Below, one piece after another: positions 54,901-64,000 of a stretch of DNA of 64,000 bases (within the stretch, counting starts at the first letter, position 1; each line of letters starts with the position of its first letter). The position numbers and the translations under genes are program-made. The stretch spans positions 248,001 through 312,000 of the forward strand of contig NC_051093.1 in assembly GCF_901709675.1 (NCBI RefSeq), written 5' to 3'. The notes below the pieces were generated by a model. It saw only the letters and a list, made by a program, of their open reading frames with translations. It was not told the DNA's origin and did not search any database. Origin of the DNA: Syngnathus acus (Eukaryota; Chordata; Actinopteri; Syngnathiformes; Syngnathidae).

Positions 54901-56775
54901 TCATTATAAATTGCACTCACTGCATGCTGAGCCAGGCTCTGACAAATGGGATGTTGTTGAACTGACGGGGGGGCTGTCCTTGTCGGCGGGGATTGTGACT
55001 GAGTGAGAGAGCAAGGACAGAAAGGCATCACCTCTGGCTTCCTCCCCCAAAAATATAGCAAACGAGAAGACATGAGACTCACTTATACAGCCACTCCACC
55101 AGGAAGTCAATGGGGTTAAACGTGATGACTTTCTTCTGAAACGCAACAGAGATACAGGACGGCGCTATGCTGCCCAAGCACTACAACTATTTGCAAAACA
55201 GATTTCAAGATGACTTTCAAGCTTGTAAGCTTAGAGAGGCAATGGAGAGAAACAAGTTGGTGATGTCATTGGCAAGTGGCTGATTCGAAAGAGTTGCAAA
55301 CAGGAAGAGGAGTGGCAAAATCAAAAGTAAGACCAAATCAATGGTGTCTGTTTGGTGTGACTTTTGGTGTCGGAAAAGCAAAGTGCGCACCTGCAGACAG
55401 CCTTGCTTCTCTGCTTCTTTCAGCACAGCCGCAAGTGCGGGCACCAGCACAGGGAACACTTTCTCTTCCATGTACTGCGTGACGGGATCTGACGCATGCC
55501 GCCACCGCCGCCGTGGCCATCAGCACCTCAATCATTCCATTCAAGCAAACAAATGATGCGGCGGTCTTACGTTGGAACGATTGCGCGCAAAACGAAGGGT
55601 GGGCTCGCTTTTTGTGGCTCAGAGGAGGATCCACTCCAAACACGGAGAAACCGGCGTGGGCGGGGTGGTGCAGAAGCGGGTCCAAATCGAGCAGTAGCGC
55701 GTTCTCCTCCTCCTTGTCATCGTCCATCAATATCTACGCTTAAGAAAGTTCAAGTTCAGGGAAAGCAGGAGCTGCCAGTTTTAAACAGGGCATCACAAGT
55801 CTGCTATGTGTTCCATGAAACTGAATGAAGTTCTTCCAATGTTAAATTTTCTTTATTTTGTCCAATCAAATTTGAGCCTCTAGCTGTTGTAGTAAGTAGC
55901 ACTTGTGGTACGCGGGCTTCCTCTTTTAGGTAATCAATATACAAATGATGTCTGTTTGGTGCTTGCTATGCATACAACCCGTTCACAAGCTTACGGTGAT
56001 CCCCCAGAGTAAGATGTTGACTCATATTTAACTATTTGAAAAAATGCAGAAAAATGGCTTTGGTCTGGCTTACATTGGCAGAGGTGTGTGAGGTGCTGCT
56101 GTCTTTGGGTTCTGAACCGGTCCCAACAGGACAAAGAGGACATGGCAGTGCGGCTTCAAAGTCTGGGAAGAAACACATGAAGACAAAAACGAAATTTCGA
56201 AAACTCCTTTTGTGGCTTCCTGATTAAAATAGTCTTAGCTTAGCGCTCTAAACATTGCCTCGAATCATCCACTTCATTTGAAAAGGAAGAAAAAATCCAG
56301 ACACTTTGATTTGTTCTGTTTTATAGCTTACACCACATAACGCAACTGTGCACACACACATTGTACATGTGTGACAATGATAATAAAGATCTATTCTATT
56401 CTATTCCAGGATACGAACATTAAGATCAAAGGGAGAAAGTTTTTTTTTAAATCTCATCACGTAATCGCACTATCATGCAAAAGGCAGGCACCTCAATATT
56501 ATAAAAGGCATATAAAAATGTTCACGCCATTTGAATGCTCCACAACTCATACATTTGCGCGGTTACGTTTTCAACGCTCACTCGAGTAGAGTCGTTGCTG
56601 AGTGTAAACAAGAGCAACGTTTCAACCTGAAGGTTATGCACGCAAGCCACAATCATGACTCCGTTATTAATGAATTGAAAGAGATCTTACCGGCACAAAC
56701 CTCTTCCCAAAGGGACCTTTTGGCACCGGCTGGGTTTGGAATTCGTGGGGACTCGTCGGGTTGGTGGCTGAACAT
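51945..56775 (-). CDS. iqck: IQ motif-containing protein K, nine coding exons
   Basis: The exons on minus are 56775-56691, 56162-56074, 55733-55571, 55488-55391, 55135-55083, 54998-54921, 54792-54708, 52674-52563 and 52171-51945. All have GT-AG borders and every phase fits, giving 990 bp and 329 residues, against 287 in human from general knowledge. Matches to the IQCK family in order: [63 protein letters not shown]; the IQ motif [12 protein letters not shown] (core residues 209-219); [12 protein letters not shown] and [10 protein letters not shown]. The IQ motif should bind calmodulin. The last exon adds a Ser/Thr/Pro-rich tail that I cannot match. The ATG at 56773-56775 is the start. Exon 3 is the least supported. 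Confidence 0.9.
52965..53012. repeat. GT-rich microsatellite in an iqck intron
   Basis: TGTGTGTGTGCGTGTGTGTG and neighbours. A (CA)n run also lies at 53198-53213. Confidence 0.85.
56340..56408 (+). mobile_element. Short LINE 3' tail
   Basis: TGTGACAATGATAATAAAGA then CTATTCTATTCTATT is the 3' end of an L2/Rex1-type LINE, severely 5'-truncated, in the first iqck intron. Confidence 0.6.
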
Positions 56776-56913
56776 GATTTCGTTGCAAATTGCTCAGTTG
56801 CAACAGAAGACTGGCATATATTAGCCTTCAAACTCACTCCTCAAGTATCCATGAGCATTGTTAATTGGGAACACGAACTCAACCCTGCCCGTCATCGCTT
56901 TAATCGCAGCCTG
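56776..56913 (-). promoter_or_regulatory. iqck 5' flank left between the ATG and the hAT
   Basis: Only 138 bp of ancestral upstream sequence remain before the hAT target duplication at 56914. The inverted pair GTTGCAA and TTGCAAC (56782-56804) could be regulatory but does not have the spacing of an RFX X-box. The original promoter probably continues at 62440. Confidence 0.4.
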
Positions 56914-57093
56914 TTGTGAATTAATGTTGGCTCGTGAGTGAACGATCCGTTCAAAAGAACGGATCTTTTCAGTGAACGAGAGTGAACGATTCACTTCCTA
57001 AAGTCGTGAATTGCATTTCCTGTTCACCAACGAACGAATCAGTGAGTGAGTGATTCGCATTTCCAGTTCATCGCGAGAAGGGATCAATCAGTA

Positions 57094-57271
57094 CGGAAGA
57101 GGATTAGGGCCAGTGAAGAAGAAAAAAACGAGGGGTGACAGGGTTCTGACTTTCTTTCTCAGAATTCTGACTTTATTCTCAGAATTCTGACTTTAAAGTT
57201 GGAATTCTGACTTTAAAGTCAGAATTCTGAGAATTACGTTTTTTTTCTTCACTGGCCCTAATCCTCTTCCG
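57094..57271. mobile_element. Palindromic MITE, 178 bp
   Basis: The inverted ends of about 36 bp are nearly perfect (CGGAAGAGGATTAGGGCCAG and its reverse complement at 57252-57271). The core holds five or six AGAATTCTGACTTTA-type units in both directions. It can fold into one long hairpin. Confidence 0.85.
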
Positions 57272-58196
57272 TGGGTGAACTGCCTTCCCGTGCATCAACG
57301 GATCAGTCAGTGAACGTGTTGCGTCTCCTAGCGTGAAGCCAGAATGTAGATTTACGATTTACTTATAGTAGGTTTTAAATAACGTGTATGCATATATAAT
57401 AATAATAATTCATTAAATTTGTATAGCGCTTTTCAAAAACCCAAAGACGCTTACAGGGAACAAGGCAAAGACATACATGAGGGGAGGGGGAGGGGGACGG
57501 GGAAGAGACAATGGGATAAAATTAAGAAGAGGAAACCAGTTCTGGGTAGGGGAGGTCATAGGCTTGAGAGAAGAGGTAAGTTTTTAGACGGAACTTAAAT
57601 ATGGGGAGTGTGGGTGAGTCACAGACAGACTGAGGGAGAGAGTTCCAGAGGGGTGATGTGCAGGAGAAGGCTCTGTCACCGAAGGATTTGAGTTTAGATT
57701 TTGGGACTGTCAGACGTGAAGTATTGGAGGATCGGAGGGGACGGTTGGGGCAGTAGGGGACAAGGAGGTCGGATAGGTAAGTGGGAGCCAGGTGGTGAAG
57801 GGCTTTGAAGGTAAGGAGTATCTTGAAGATGATACGCTCCTTAATGGGGAGCCAGTGAAGAGAGTGGAGAAGAGGAGTGATGTGTTCACAGGACCGGGTG
57901 TGGGTAAGGAGGCGGGCAGCAGAGTTTTGGACTAGTTGAAGTCTATGGAGTGAGTGAGCAGTGATTCCAGTGAGAAGGGAGTTGCAGTAGTCAAGCCGGG
58001 ATGAGATGAAGGCGTGGATGAGGGATTCAGCGGCAGGGAGAGAGAGGCAGTGCCGGATTTTGGCGATGCGTCGGAGGTGGAAGTAGGAGGTCTTAACAAC
58101 TGAGATAACATGAGGGTGGAAGGACAGTGTGGGGTCAAAAATAACGCCAAGGTTGCGTGCCAGAGGGAAGGGAGTGATGTTTGAGGAGTCAATGGT

Positions 58197-60050
58197 GAGT
58201 CAAAGTCAAAGTCAAAGTCAAAGTCAGCTTTATTGTCAATCCCTTCATATGTCAAGACACACAAAGAAACCGAAATTCCGTTTCCTCCATCCCACGGTGA
58301 CGAGACATACAAGTAGGCGACACAAAACAAAAACAAGAAGGCACAAACCATAAATAATAAATAATAAATAAAATAAAATGAGCGATGAATAAATAACAGA
58401 CCAATAACCCATTAAATAAGAGGGGCAAAACCGAGCCAGTGCGCATACAGCAAGAACAGGACGCTACGCTGAAAGGGGGAGCGAGTTCAGGATCCTAACA
58501 GCCTGGAGTACGAAGCTGTTGGAAAGTCTGGTGGTGCGGGAGCGCAGGCTCCTGTACCGCCTCCCAGAGGGCAGAAGTTCAAACAAAGAGTGAGCGGGGT
58601 GACTCACATCACTCACAATCTTGGTCGCCTTGCGGGTGAGATGGGAGGTGTAAATGTCCTTCAAGGAGGGGAGAGAAGCACCAATAGTCTTACTAGCCGT
58701 TTTCACTATGCGCTGCAGGGCCTTCAAGTCGTGGTCAGTGCAGCTGCCACCCCAGACAGCAATACAGCTGGAGAGGACGCTCTCAATGGTGCCGCGGTAA
58801 AAAGTAGTCATGACGGCCGGAGGAGCCCCCGCTCGCCTGAGTTTCCGAAGGAAGTACAGGCGGCGCTGGGCCTTCTTCGCCAGCGACGCGGTGTTGGTGG
58901 ACCAGGAGAGATCCTCACTGATGTGCACCCCCAGGAACCTGGCGCTGCTCACTCTCTCCACCACAGCACCGTCGATGGTCAGCGGCAGGTGTTGGGCGTG
59001 ACCCTTCCGGAAGTCAACAACAATCTCCTTGGTCTTGTCGACGTTCAGCAGGAGGTTGTTGTCCCTGCACCACGCGGTCAGAAGGTCAACCTCCAGCCTG
59101 TATTGAGTCTCGTCTCCCTTGGTGATGAGACCCACCAGAGTCGTGTCGTCAGCAAACTTCACTATGCGGTTGCCGCTGCAGGTGGCAGCGCAGTCATGCG
59201 TCAGGAGGGTGAAGAGCAGCGGACTGAGCACGCAGCCTTGGGGGGCCCCTGTGCTCAGCGTGATGCTGGCGGAGATCTTGTCGCCAACACGTACCACCTG
59301 TGGCCTCTGACAGAGGAAGTCCAGTAGCCAGTTGCAGAGGCAGGTACTGAGGCCCAGCTTGTCAAGTTTGCCGATGAGACGCTGCGGCACAATGGTGTTG
59401 AAGGCAGAACTGAAGTCCACAAACAGCAACCTCACATACGAGTCCTTCCCCTCCAGGTGGGTGAGGGCCGAGTGGAGGGCAGAGCAGATGGCATCCTCAG
59501 AGGACCGTTTGGCCCGGTACGCAAACTGGAAGGGGTCAATGGTGGGGGGGAGAACTGACCGGATGTGCTCCAAGACAAGCCGCTCAAAGCACTTCATGAT
59601 GATGGGCGTAAGTGCCACGGGGCGGTAGTCATTGAAGCAGGACGGAGCAGGCTTCTTCGGCACAGGTACGATGGTGGCAGCTTTGAAACACGACGGGACG
59701 ATGGCCTGCTGCAGGGAAGTGTTAAAGATGTCCGTGAAGACACCCGTCAGCTCACCAGCGCAGTCCTTCAGCGCTCGACCCAGGATGTTGTCCGGGCCCG
59801 CCGCCTTACGGATGTCGATAGCGGCAAGCGTCCTCCTCACGCTGTCGGCGGAGAGGCACAGGAGGGGCAGCTCGTGGGAAGGGGGAGTGGCCTTCAGCGG
59901 GCAAGTGCTGTTCTGAGCGTCGAAGCGAGCAAAGAAGCGGTTGAGGTCATTGAGCAGACGGACGTCGCCATCACAGCTCTGCGGCGCGGGCTTGTAGTCC
60001 GTGATGGTCTGAATGCCCTGCCAAAGGCGCCGTGCGTCCCTGCTGTCTGC
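58197..60050 (-). mobile_element. Rex1/L2-like LINE nested in the L2
   Basis: The 3' end on minus has GACTTTGACTTTGAC repeats (58198-58225) and the TTTATTGTCAATCCCTTCAT-type UTR. It interrupts the L2 frame between ITLTAD and the LTIDSSNITPF continuation. It is 5'-truncated within the linker before the RT. Confidence 0.8.
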
Positions 60051-60452
60051 TGTGAGTGTGATGTATCCAGTTTTATTAAGGGAGGATTTAGTGCCTATGA
60101 GGAGGAGCTCTGTTTTGTCACTGTTGAGTTTGAGAAAGTTGTGGGTCAGCCAATGTTTTATTGTAGAGATGCAGGTTTCAAAGTGGGTGAGGGAAGGGTT
60201 ACGGGTTGGTGCGGTACGTATATACATAGATCTGGGTGTCATCAGCGTAGCAGTGGAAGTCCAGATTGAGTTTGCGGATGACATGACCAAGGGGAAAGAG
60301 GTAACAGATGAATAGGAGTGGGCCAAGAACTGAGCCTTGGGGGACCCCTTGTGTAACTGGGGAGAGGATGGATGTGTGACCGGAGAGAGAGATGAACTGG
60401 TTTCTGTTGGCGAGATAGGAGGTGAGCCAATCGAGTGCAGTGCCCTCAACAC
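58464..60452 (-). CDS. Chimeric LINE ORF, L2 piece fused to Rex1-like RT
   Basis: The open frame is 662 codons. Residues 1-75 are an out-of-frame read of the L2. Residues about 76-135 are true L2 (LTHFETCISTIKHWL, FLKLNSDKTELLLIG). From about 137 on it is the Rex1-like [50 protein letters not shown] and FADD at 433-436. The nested LINE landed in frame, which created the fusion. Confidence 0.7.
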   Translation of the reverse strand: MLRALHSIGSPPISPTETSSSLSPVTHPSSPQLHKGSPKAQFLAHSYSSVTSFPLVMSSANSIWTSTATLMTPRSMYIRTAPTRNPSLTHFETCISTIKHWLTHNFLKLNSDKTELLLIGTKSSLNKTGYITLTADSRDARRLWQGIQTITDYKPAPQSCDGDVRLLNDLNRFFARFDAQNSTCPLKATPPSHELPLLCLSADSVRRTLAAIDIRKAAGPDNILGRALKDCAGELTGVFTDIFNTSLQQAIVPSCFKAATIVPVPKKPAPSCFNDYRPVALTPIIMKCFERLVLEHIRSVLPPTIDPFQFAYRAKRSSEDAICSALHSALTHLEGKDSYVRLLFVDFSSAFNTIVPQRLIGKLDKLGLSTCLCNWLLDFLCQRPQVVRVGDKISASITLSTGAPQGCVLSPLLFTLLTHDCAATCSGNRIVKFADDTTLVGLITKGDETQYRLEVDLLTAWCRDNNLLLNVDKTKEIVVDFRKGHAQHLPLTIDGAVVERVSSARFLGVHISEDLSWSTNTASLAKKAQRRLYFLRKLRRAGAPPAVMTTFYRGTIESVLSSCIAVWGGSCTDHDLKALQRIVKTASKTIGASLPSLKDIYTSHLTRKATKIVSDVSHPAHSLFELLPSGRRYRSLRSRTTRLSNSFVLQAVRILNSLPLSA

Positions 60453-61803
60453 CTAGTTGGCGCAGCCTTTGGAGGAGGATGGAATGGTTCACAGTGTCAA
60501 AGGCTGCGCTAAGGTCAAGTAGTAGTAGGATGTTGAGGGCACCAGAGTCTGCAGAAATGAGGAGATCGGTGGTGACTTTAACAAGAGCTGTTTCGGTGCT
60601 GTGAAGTGGGCGGAATCCGGACTGGAAGGGTTCATAGAGGTTGTTGGACTGGAGATGGGTGTGGAGTTGGGCGGAGACAATGCGTTCAAGGGTTTTGGAA
60701 AGGAATGACAGGTTGGAGATGGGACGGTAGTTGGAGAGGTTGAGTGGGTCCAAGGTGGGCTTTTTGAGGACGGGGGTGATGGCTGCAAATTTATAGACAG
60801 TGGGAAAGTGGCCAAGGGATAGAGACTGATTAAAAAGGGTGGTGAGGTGAGGGAGGAGGACAGGGAGGCAGGCCTTAGTTAAGGTCGTTGGAAGGGGGTC
60901 GAGAGAGCAGGTGGTTGTCTTGGATGCGGTGATGATGTCTAGGATGGTGGAGGAGTCGACAAGGGAGAAGGCAGTGAGAGAGGGGAAGGGCGGGAGGTCA
61001 GGACGGTGGGGCAGGAGAGCAGGGGAGGTGGGGGAGGAGGAGTTATTGATGGTGTCGGTCAGAGAACTGTTGATTTGGGCGATTTTGTTGTTAAAGTTGA
61101 CAAGGAAGGAGTTACAGAGGGCGGGTGAGGAGGCTGTCTTGGTGGCCGGTGGGTGGAGCAATTTGTTGATGGTGGAGAACAGTATGCGGGGGTTCCGGTT
61201 GGTGTTATTAATGAGAGATGAGAAGTAAGCAGATTTGGCAGCAAGAAGAGCATCACAATAGGAGGAGATGTGTTGTTTGAAGGTTTCAGCATGGACGGTG
61301 AGGCGGGTTCTTTTGTAGAGGTATTCGAGTTGACGGCCAGTTTGTTTCATGGAGCGGAGTTCCAGGGTGTACCAAGGGGCAGAGCTAGTGAATGTAACAG
61401 AGGAGGTTTTCCAGGGGGCTAGGGAATCAAGGGAGTCAGGAAGGATGTTGTTGAGCACGGTGGCAAGGTCATCAGGGGAGGAAGAAGTGGGGTCGGAGGG
61501 AAGGGCAGAGGATAAGAGCTGGCAAAGCGTGATTGGGTTTACAGTCTTGATGTTGCGGTAGGAGATGGTGCGTTTTGTGGAATTATGAGGCGAGGGTAGA
61601 GGGGCGGAGAAGAGGATGCAGAGATGATCTGACAGTGGAAAGGTGAGAGGACGGGGGTTGGATGTGAGTGGAAAGGAGGAGCATACTATATCCAGGGTGT
61701 GGCCTTTGGTGTGGGTGGGGAAGTTGATGTGCTGGGTGAGATGAAAGCAGTCCAGAAGGGAGATGAAGTCAGACGTCAGTGGAGCAGTTGGCTGTAAATG
61801 CAT
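60199..61803 (-). CDS. L2 ORF2 fragment: endonuclease end and reverse transcriptase
   Basis: The open frame is 534 codons, starting inside the endonuclease (FLSLLDCFHLTQ-like; HTKGHTLDIVCSS; LSDHLCILF). RT motifs follow: LSNYRPISNLSFLSKTLERI, LLLLDLSAAFDTVNHSIL, GVPQGSVLGPLLF and CYADDTQIYV (catalytic YADD). The frame ends shortly after YADD by a shift near 60215, so the thumb region is lost. Confidence 0.7.
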   Translation of the reverse strand: MHLQPTAPLTSDFISLLDCFHLTQHINFPTHTKGHTLDIVCSSFPLTSNPRPLTFPLSDHLCILFSAPLPSPHNSTKRTISYRNIKTVNPITLCQLLSSALPSDPTSSSPDDLATVLNNILPDSLDSLAPWKTSSVTFTSSAPWYTLELRSMKQTGRQLEYLYKRTRLTVHAETFKQHISSYCDALLAAKSAYFSSLINNTNRNPRILFSTINKLLHPPATKTASSPALCNSFLVNFNNKIAQINSSLTDTINNSSSPTSPALLPHRPDLPPFPSLTAFSLVDSSTILDIITASKTTTCSLDPLPTTLTKACLPVLLPHLTTLFNQSLSLGHFPTVYKFAAITPVLKKPTLDPLNLSNYRPISNLSFLSKTLERIVSAQLHTHLQSNNLYEPFQSGFRPLHSTETALVKVTTDLLISADSGALNILLLLDLSAAFDTVNHSILLQRLRQLGVEGTALDWLTSYLANRNQFISLSGHTSILSPVTQGVPQGSVLGPLLFICYLFPLGHVIRKLNLDFHCYADDTQIYVYTYRTNP

Positions 61804-61805
61804 AT

Positions 61806-62220
61806 ATGTATATGCCTAAATATTGTTATCCAATATATCGACTGCAGTTTGAGATGTACTTTTATTATTATTAAATATTATTATTATTATTATTATTTTA
61901 ATAAACATTTATGTTATAACTTGTCTGGTGTTTTAGTCCTTGTTTTTATATTCGCCAATTAAAACATAAAAATCAGATATTTGGTTCACTGCTTTATATG
62001 ACAATATGTATATGTGTTTTACGTTGTTATATGAGTTGGTGCCCCCCAAAATAACAAATGTCGGCATAACGGTTTTTTTCAACCTTTTATTCAAACACAA
62101 ACACATTCGATATAATAACACCATCAACTACAAGCCAACAAATACAAAATTAAAACATCAATGTCGGCATAGCGTGTGTCGGCTGGCAATGGCTTAGCGG
62201 CATTGCTGTCTGTCACTCTT
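61806..62220. other. AT-rich interior of the hAT composite
   Basis: An ATT-type microsatellite at 61860-61900 and AT-rich sequence. No transposase frame recognised. Confidence 0.4.
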
Positions 62221-62439
62221 TCGTGAATCTTCGCGAACGACCAATCAGCAGCGAGTGATAGATGGAGGAGGGACTTTACGAGTCAGTGACGTAGTTTCCC
62301 GTTCACGAACGAGTCAATGACGCAACTTCCCGTTCACGACCGGGTGAGAGAACGTTGAACGATTCGTTTGAACGAATGTTTTGAGTGAACTGATTCTAAA
62401 GATTCAGTCCACTTAAAAGAACTGGAATGCACACCACTA

Positions 62440-62530
62440 TTGTGAATGTTGTCGGCTCGCGGTTGGTAAGCAGCCGCCGGTCGCTAAGGTTTTAAGTTTT
62501 TGTAAAGATGCTCGCTCGTGTATGGGCACG
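62440..62530 (+). promoter_or_regulatory. Displaced upstream flank of iqck, possible divergent promoter
   Basis: The sequence GTTGTCGGCTCGCGGTTG followed by GTAAGCAG (62462-62473) is CpG-rich, with a donor-like GTAAG. With the hAT removed it lies about 140 bp upstream of the iqck ATG, on the other strand. In mammals KNOP1 starts divergently from IQCK, so this could be a knop1 5' exon; no coding part of that gene is in the window. Confidence 0.3.
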
Positions 62531-62754
62531 TCTCAAGTCTTAATACGTGCCTTGTAACGAGGAAATGAGCGAACGAAGGGGACCCCTTGTTCATGTGACC
62601 ACTAGGAGGCTCCCAAGGACGATTGATAGTTTGGAGTGCAATATTTGGGAAGGACAACGGCAGGAAAAAATGAAGTGATACAAAAGCTTTTTACTTCAAA
62701 AGACACGTGATCCCACTTGATTTTGTGACTGTTTTAATCACCTTATTTCAGGCA

Positions 62755-62900
62755 CCGGGTGGCACAGTGCTGCACTGGTTAGCACTTCCGTCTCACAAAT
62801 ACGAGTGCGCGGATTCGATTCCACTTCCGGCCCTCCCTGTGTGGACTTTGCATGTTATCCTCATGCCCGCGTCTCACTGAGCGTTTTCCGGTCTAAAAGC
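62755..62900 (+). mobile_element. tRNA-derived SINE
   Basis: A box-like TGGTTAGCACT and B box-like GGATTCGATTCC are spaced as in a tRNA head: CACCGGGTGGCACAGTGCTG, then the tail GCATGTTATCCTCATGCCCG. It is a SINE and not a tRNA gene. Confidence 0.7.
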
Positions 62901-62949
62901 GGTCTATTAGACTGCTATATGGCAGAGAGGGGACCAAGTCACACTTGTG

Positions 62950-63650
62950 CAGTGCTTCTCAAATAGTGGGGCGCGCCCCCCTTGGGGGGCGCGGTGCAAT
63001 ACCTGGGGGGGCGCGTGTGACCCTGGGGAACAGGCATTTTTTTTTTTTAATTTTTTTTTTTTTTTGGCAGTACTAGAATAAAGTGTAATTGCGCATTTAC
63101 TACAGTAGGCGGCAGTGGCGCTCTCATTGTTACTTCTGTCACGTTTGCGACAGTGCAACATTTTACGACTTACAAGACAACAGGTTTGCCTTGGTTAGCA
63201 CAAATTGTTTAATTCACCTTGTTTTGTAGGTTCAAGTGTTTTATATATTGTGCTCCTGAGTTAATGTTGCTGAACTGAATATAAATAAGTTGTTATTTTT
63301 TTAGTTTTTGTAGTTTATTAGTTATTATAATTATTAAATATTATTTATTGATTTGATTTAATTTTGCAATGGTGCAATTAGTTGGTCAAACATGTTTACA
63401 GTTTAAACAAGGATTTATTTATTCTTAATTTCAGGCATTGATGCACTTAAAATCTTTTCTGTTGCAGACTTAAAACACGATTTGATAAAGTTATTCTTTG
63501 TAAGTTTGACCATATGTCTTTCTTTTTTTCTTTAATGTTAATAAGGATAAAATGTTATGCAGAGATGGATAGTCACGGTGGGGAGTGGGGGGCGCGAATA
63601 GTTTTCTTCTTGCTAGGGGGGGCGTAACAGAAAATAATTGAGAAGCACTG
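62950..63650. mobile_element. hAT-type MITE, 701 bp
   Basis: The ends are CAGTGCTTCTCAAATAGTG and AATTGAGAAGCACTG. The perfect 8-bp duplication CACTTGTG is at 62942-62949 and 63651-63658. GGGGCGCG words lie near the ends. Non-coding. Confidence 0.92.
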
Positions 63651-63658
63651 CACTTGTG

Positions 63659-64000
63659 CAAGTCTCAAGTACGTCTCACGTCTTAACCTTCAAGTCTCAA
63701 GTAAGTCCCAAGTCATTTTTTTCTTGGGCAAGTCAAGTCAAGTCCTTAAATAGGTCAAGTCCAAGTCAAGTCCTTAAATAGGTCAAGTCCAAGTCAAGTC
63801 CTTAAATAGGTCAAGTCCAAGTCAAGTTAACTGTAGTTTTTATTTATTAACTTGCTCCATATTAAATCATATTTACTTAATTCAGTTTCATCATCATATT
63901 CATTGCATTAAAGCTATATATACACACCTATTTAGATAAATGAAAAGCACTTACTTGGCAGAATGGCTCTTCAAATGACGGACAAAGTTTGAAGTTGTCG
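63659..64000. repeat. CAAGTC-rich repeat with a 28-30-bp tandem array
   Basis: Words such as CAAGTCTCAAGTA recur. Units around AAGTCAAGTCCTTAAATAGG repeat about three times at 63735-63828. A similar GTCTCAAGTCTTAATACGTG lies at 62530, so the hAT at 62950 probably sits inside a larger repeat that continues past the window end. Confidence 0.6.

Larger units (their letters stand above)
57395..61805 (-). mobile_element. L2-type LINE, 5'-truncated, split by another LINE
   Basis: The 3' end on minus is an ATT-type tail (57400-57417 on plus) after GTATAGCGCTTTTCAAAAAC. The C-terminal RT region is at 57560-58196 (ARNLGVIFDPTLSF, SSRLDYCNSLLTGI and LHWLPIKERI motifs). The RT and part of the endonuclease are at 60050-61805. 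Confidence 0.75.
56922..62439 (+). mobile_element. Composite hAT, 5.5 kb, holding two LINEs and a MITE
   Basis: The right end reads GAACTGGAATGCACACCACTA and the left end TAATGTTGGC. The 8-bp duplication TTGTGAAT is at 56914-56921 and 62440-62447. Subterminal words GTGAACGATTC and CGTTCACGAACGA occur near both ends. Inside are a palindromic MITE (57094-57271), an L2 LINE (57395-61805) and a Rex1-like LINE nested in it (58197-60050). Confidence 0.75.

Noticed and set aside
56782-56804. RFX X-box for ciliary expression of iqck
   Set aside because: The two half-site-like words are inverted but 9 bp apart, which does not fit the X-box spacing.
62755-62900. A tRNA gene
   Set aside because: The A and B boxes are there, but the flanking SINE body and lack of a cloverleaf with paired acceptor stem point to a SINE.
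63735-63828. CRISPR-like array
   Set aside because: The repeats are directly adjacent with no unique spacers, in a vertebrate genome; this is a minisatellite.

Overview
This is a stretch of vertebrate nuclear DNA, almost certainly from a ray-finned (teleost) fish. The evidence is spliced genes with GT-AG introns, Rex3 and Rex1/L2-type LINEs, a DIRS element, Tc1 and many hAT elements, fish-type SINEs, and the linked gene pair GPRC5B-IQCK. I cannot name the species.

Three host genes are supported. (1) At 9363-10108 (+) are the last two coding exons of a vitamin K-dependent protein Z (PROZ)-like inactive serine protease; its other exons lie upstream of the window. A decayed tandem copy of the penultimate exon sits at 9106-9222. 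(2) At 45553-47751 (+) is gprc5b, a class C orphan seven-helix receptor, in three coding exons. A CpG-rich candidate first exon and promoter lies near 33.6-34.1 kb, which would give an intron of about 11 kb. (3) At 51945-56775 (-) is iqck, an IQ-motif protein, reconstructed as nine coding exons whose phases all fit (990 bp). It is convergent with gprc5b.

Most of the rest is transposon. 1-9055 is a four-level nest: a TA-flanked element holds a Tc1 element, which holds a Rex3 LINE, which holds a Rex1/L2-like LINE with an intact 1024-codon ORF. 10.7-17 kb holds a Tigger remnant and nested TA-flanked and hAT elements. 17.1-30.4 kb is one long LINE (GC-rich repeats, ORF1, ORF2) broken by at least six later insertions, including an inverted copy of part of itself. 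30.8-32.7 kb is a hAT with three older pieces inside. 38.2-41.9 kb is a DIRS-type element with inverted ends but no recognisable recombinase. 43.7-45.3, 49.7-50.6 and 62.95-63.65 kb are hATs. 56.9-62.4 kb is a 5.5-kb hAT composite carrying two nested LINEs; it landed 139 bp upstream of the iqck start codon.

The most useful observations are these: three distinct repeat families share the terminus CCGTWTTTTTC and TA target duplications; several insertions can be dated and bounded from empty sites inside the same window; transposons have replaced both the 5' flank and the 3' UTR of iqck; and the PROZ exon is duplicated. I found no CRISPR, no functional tRNA or rRNA gene, and no clearly novel host system.
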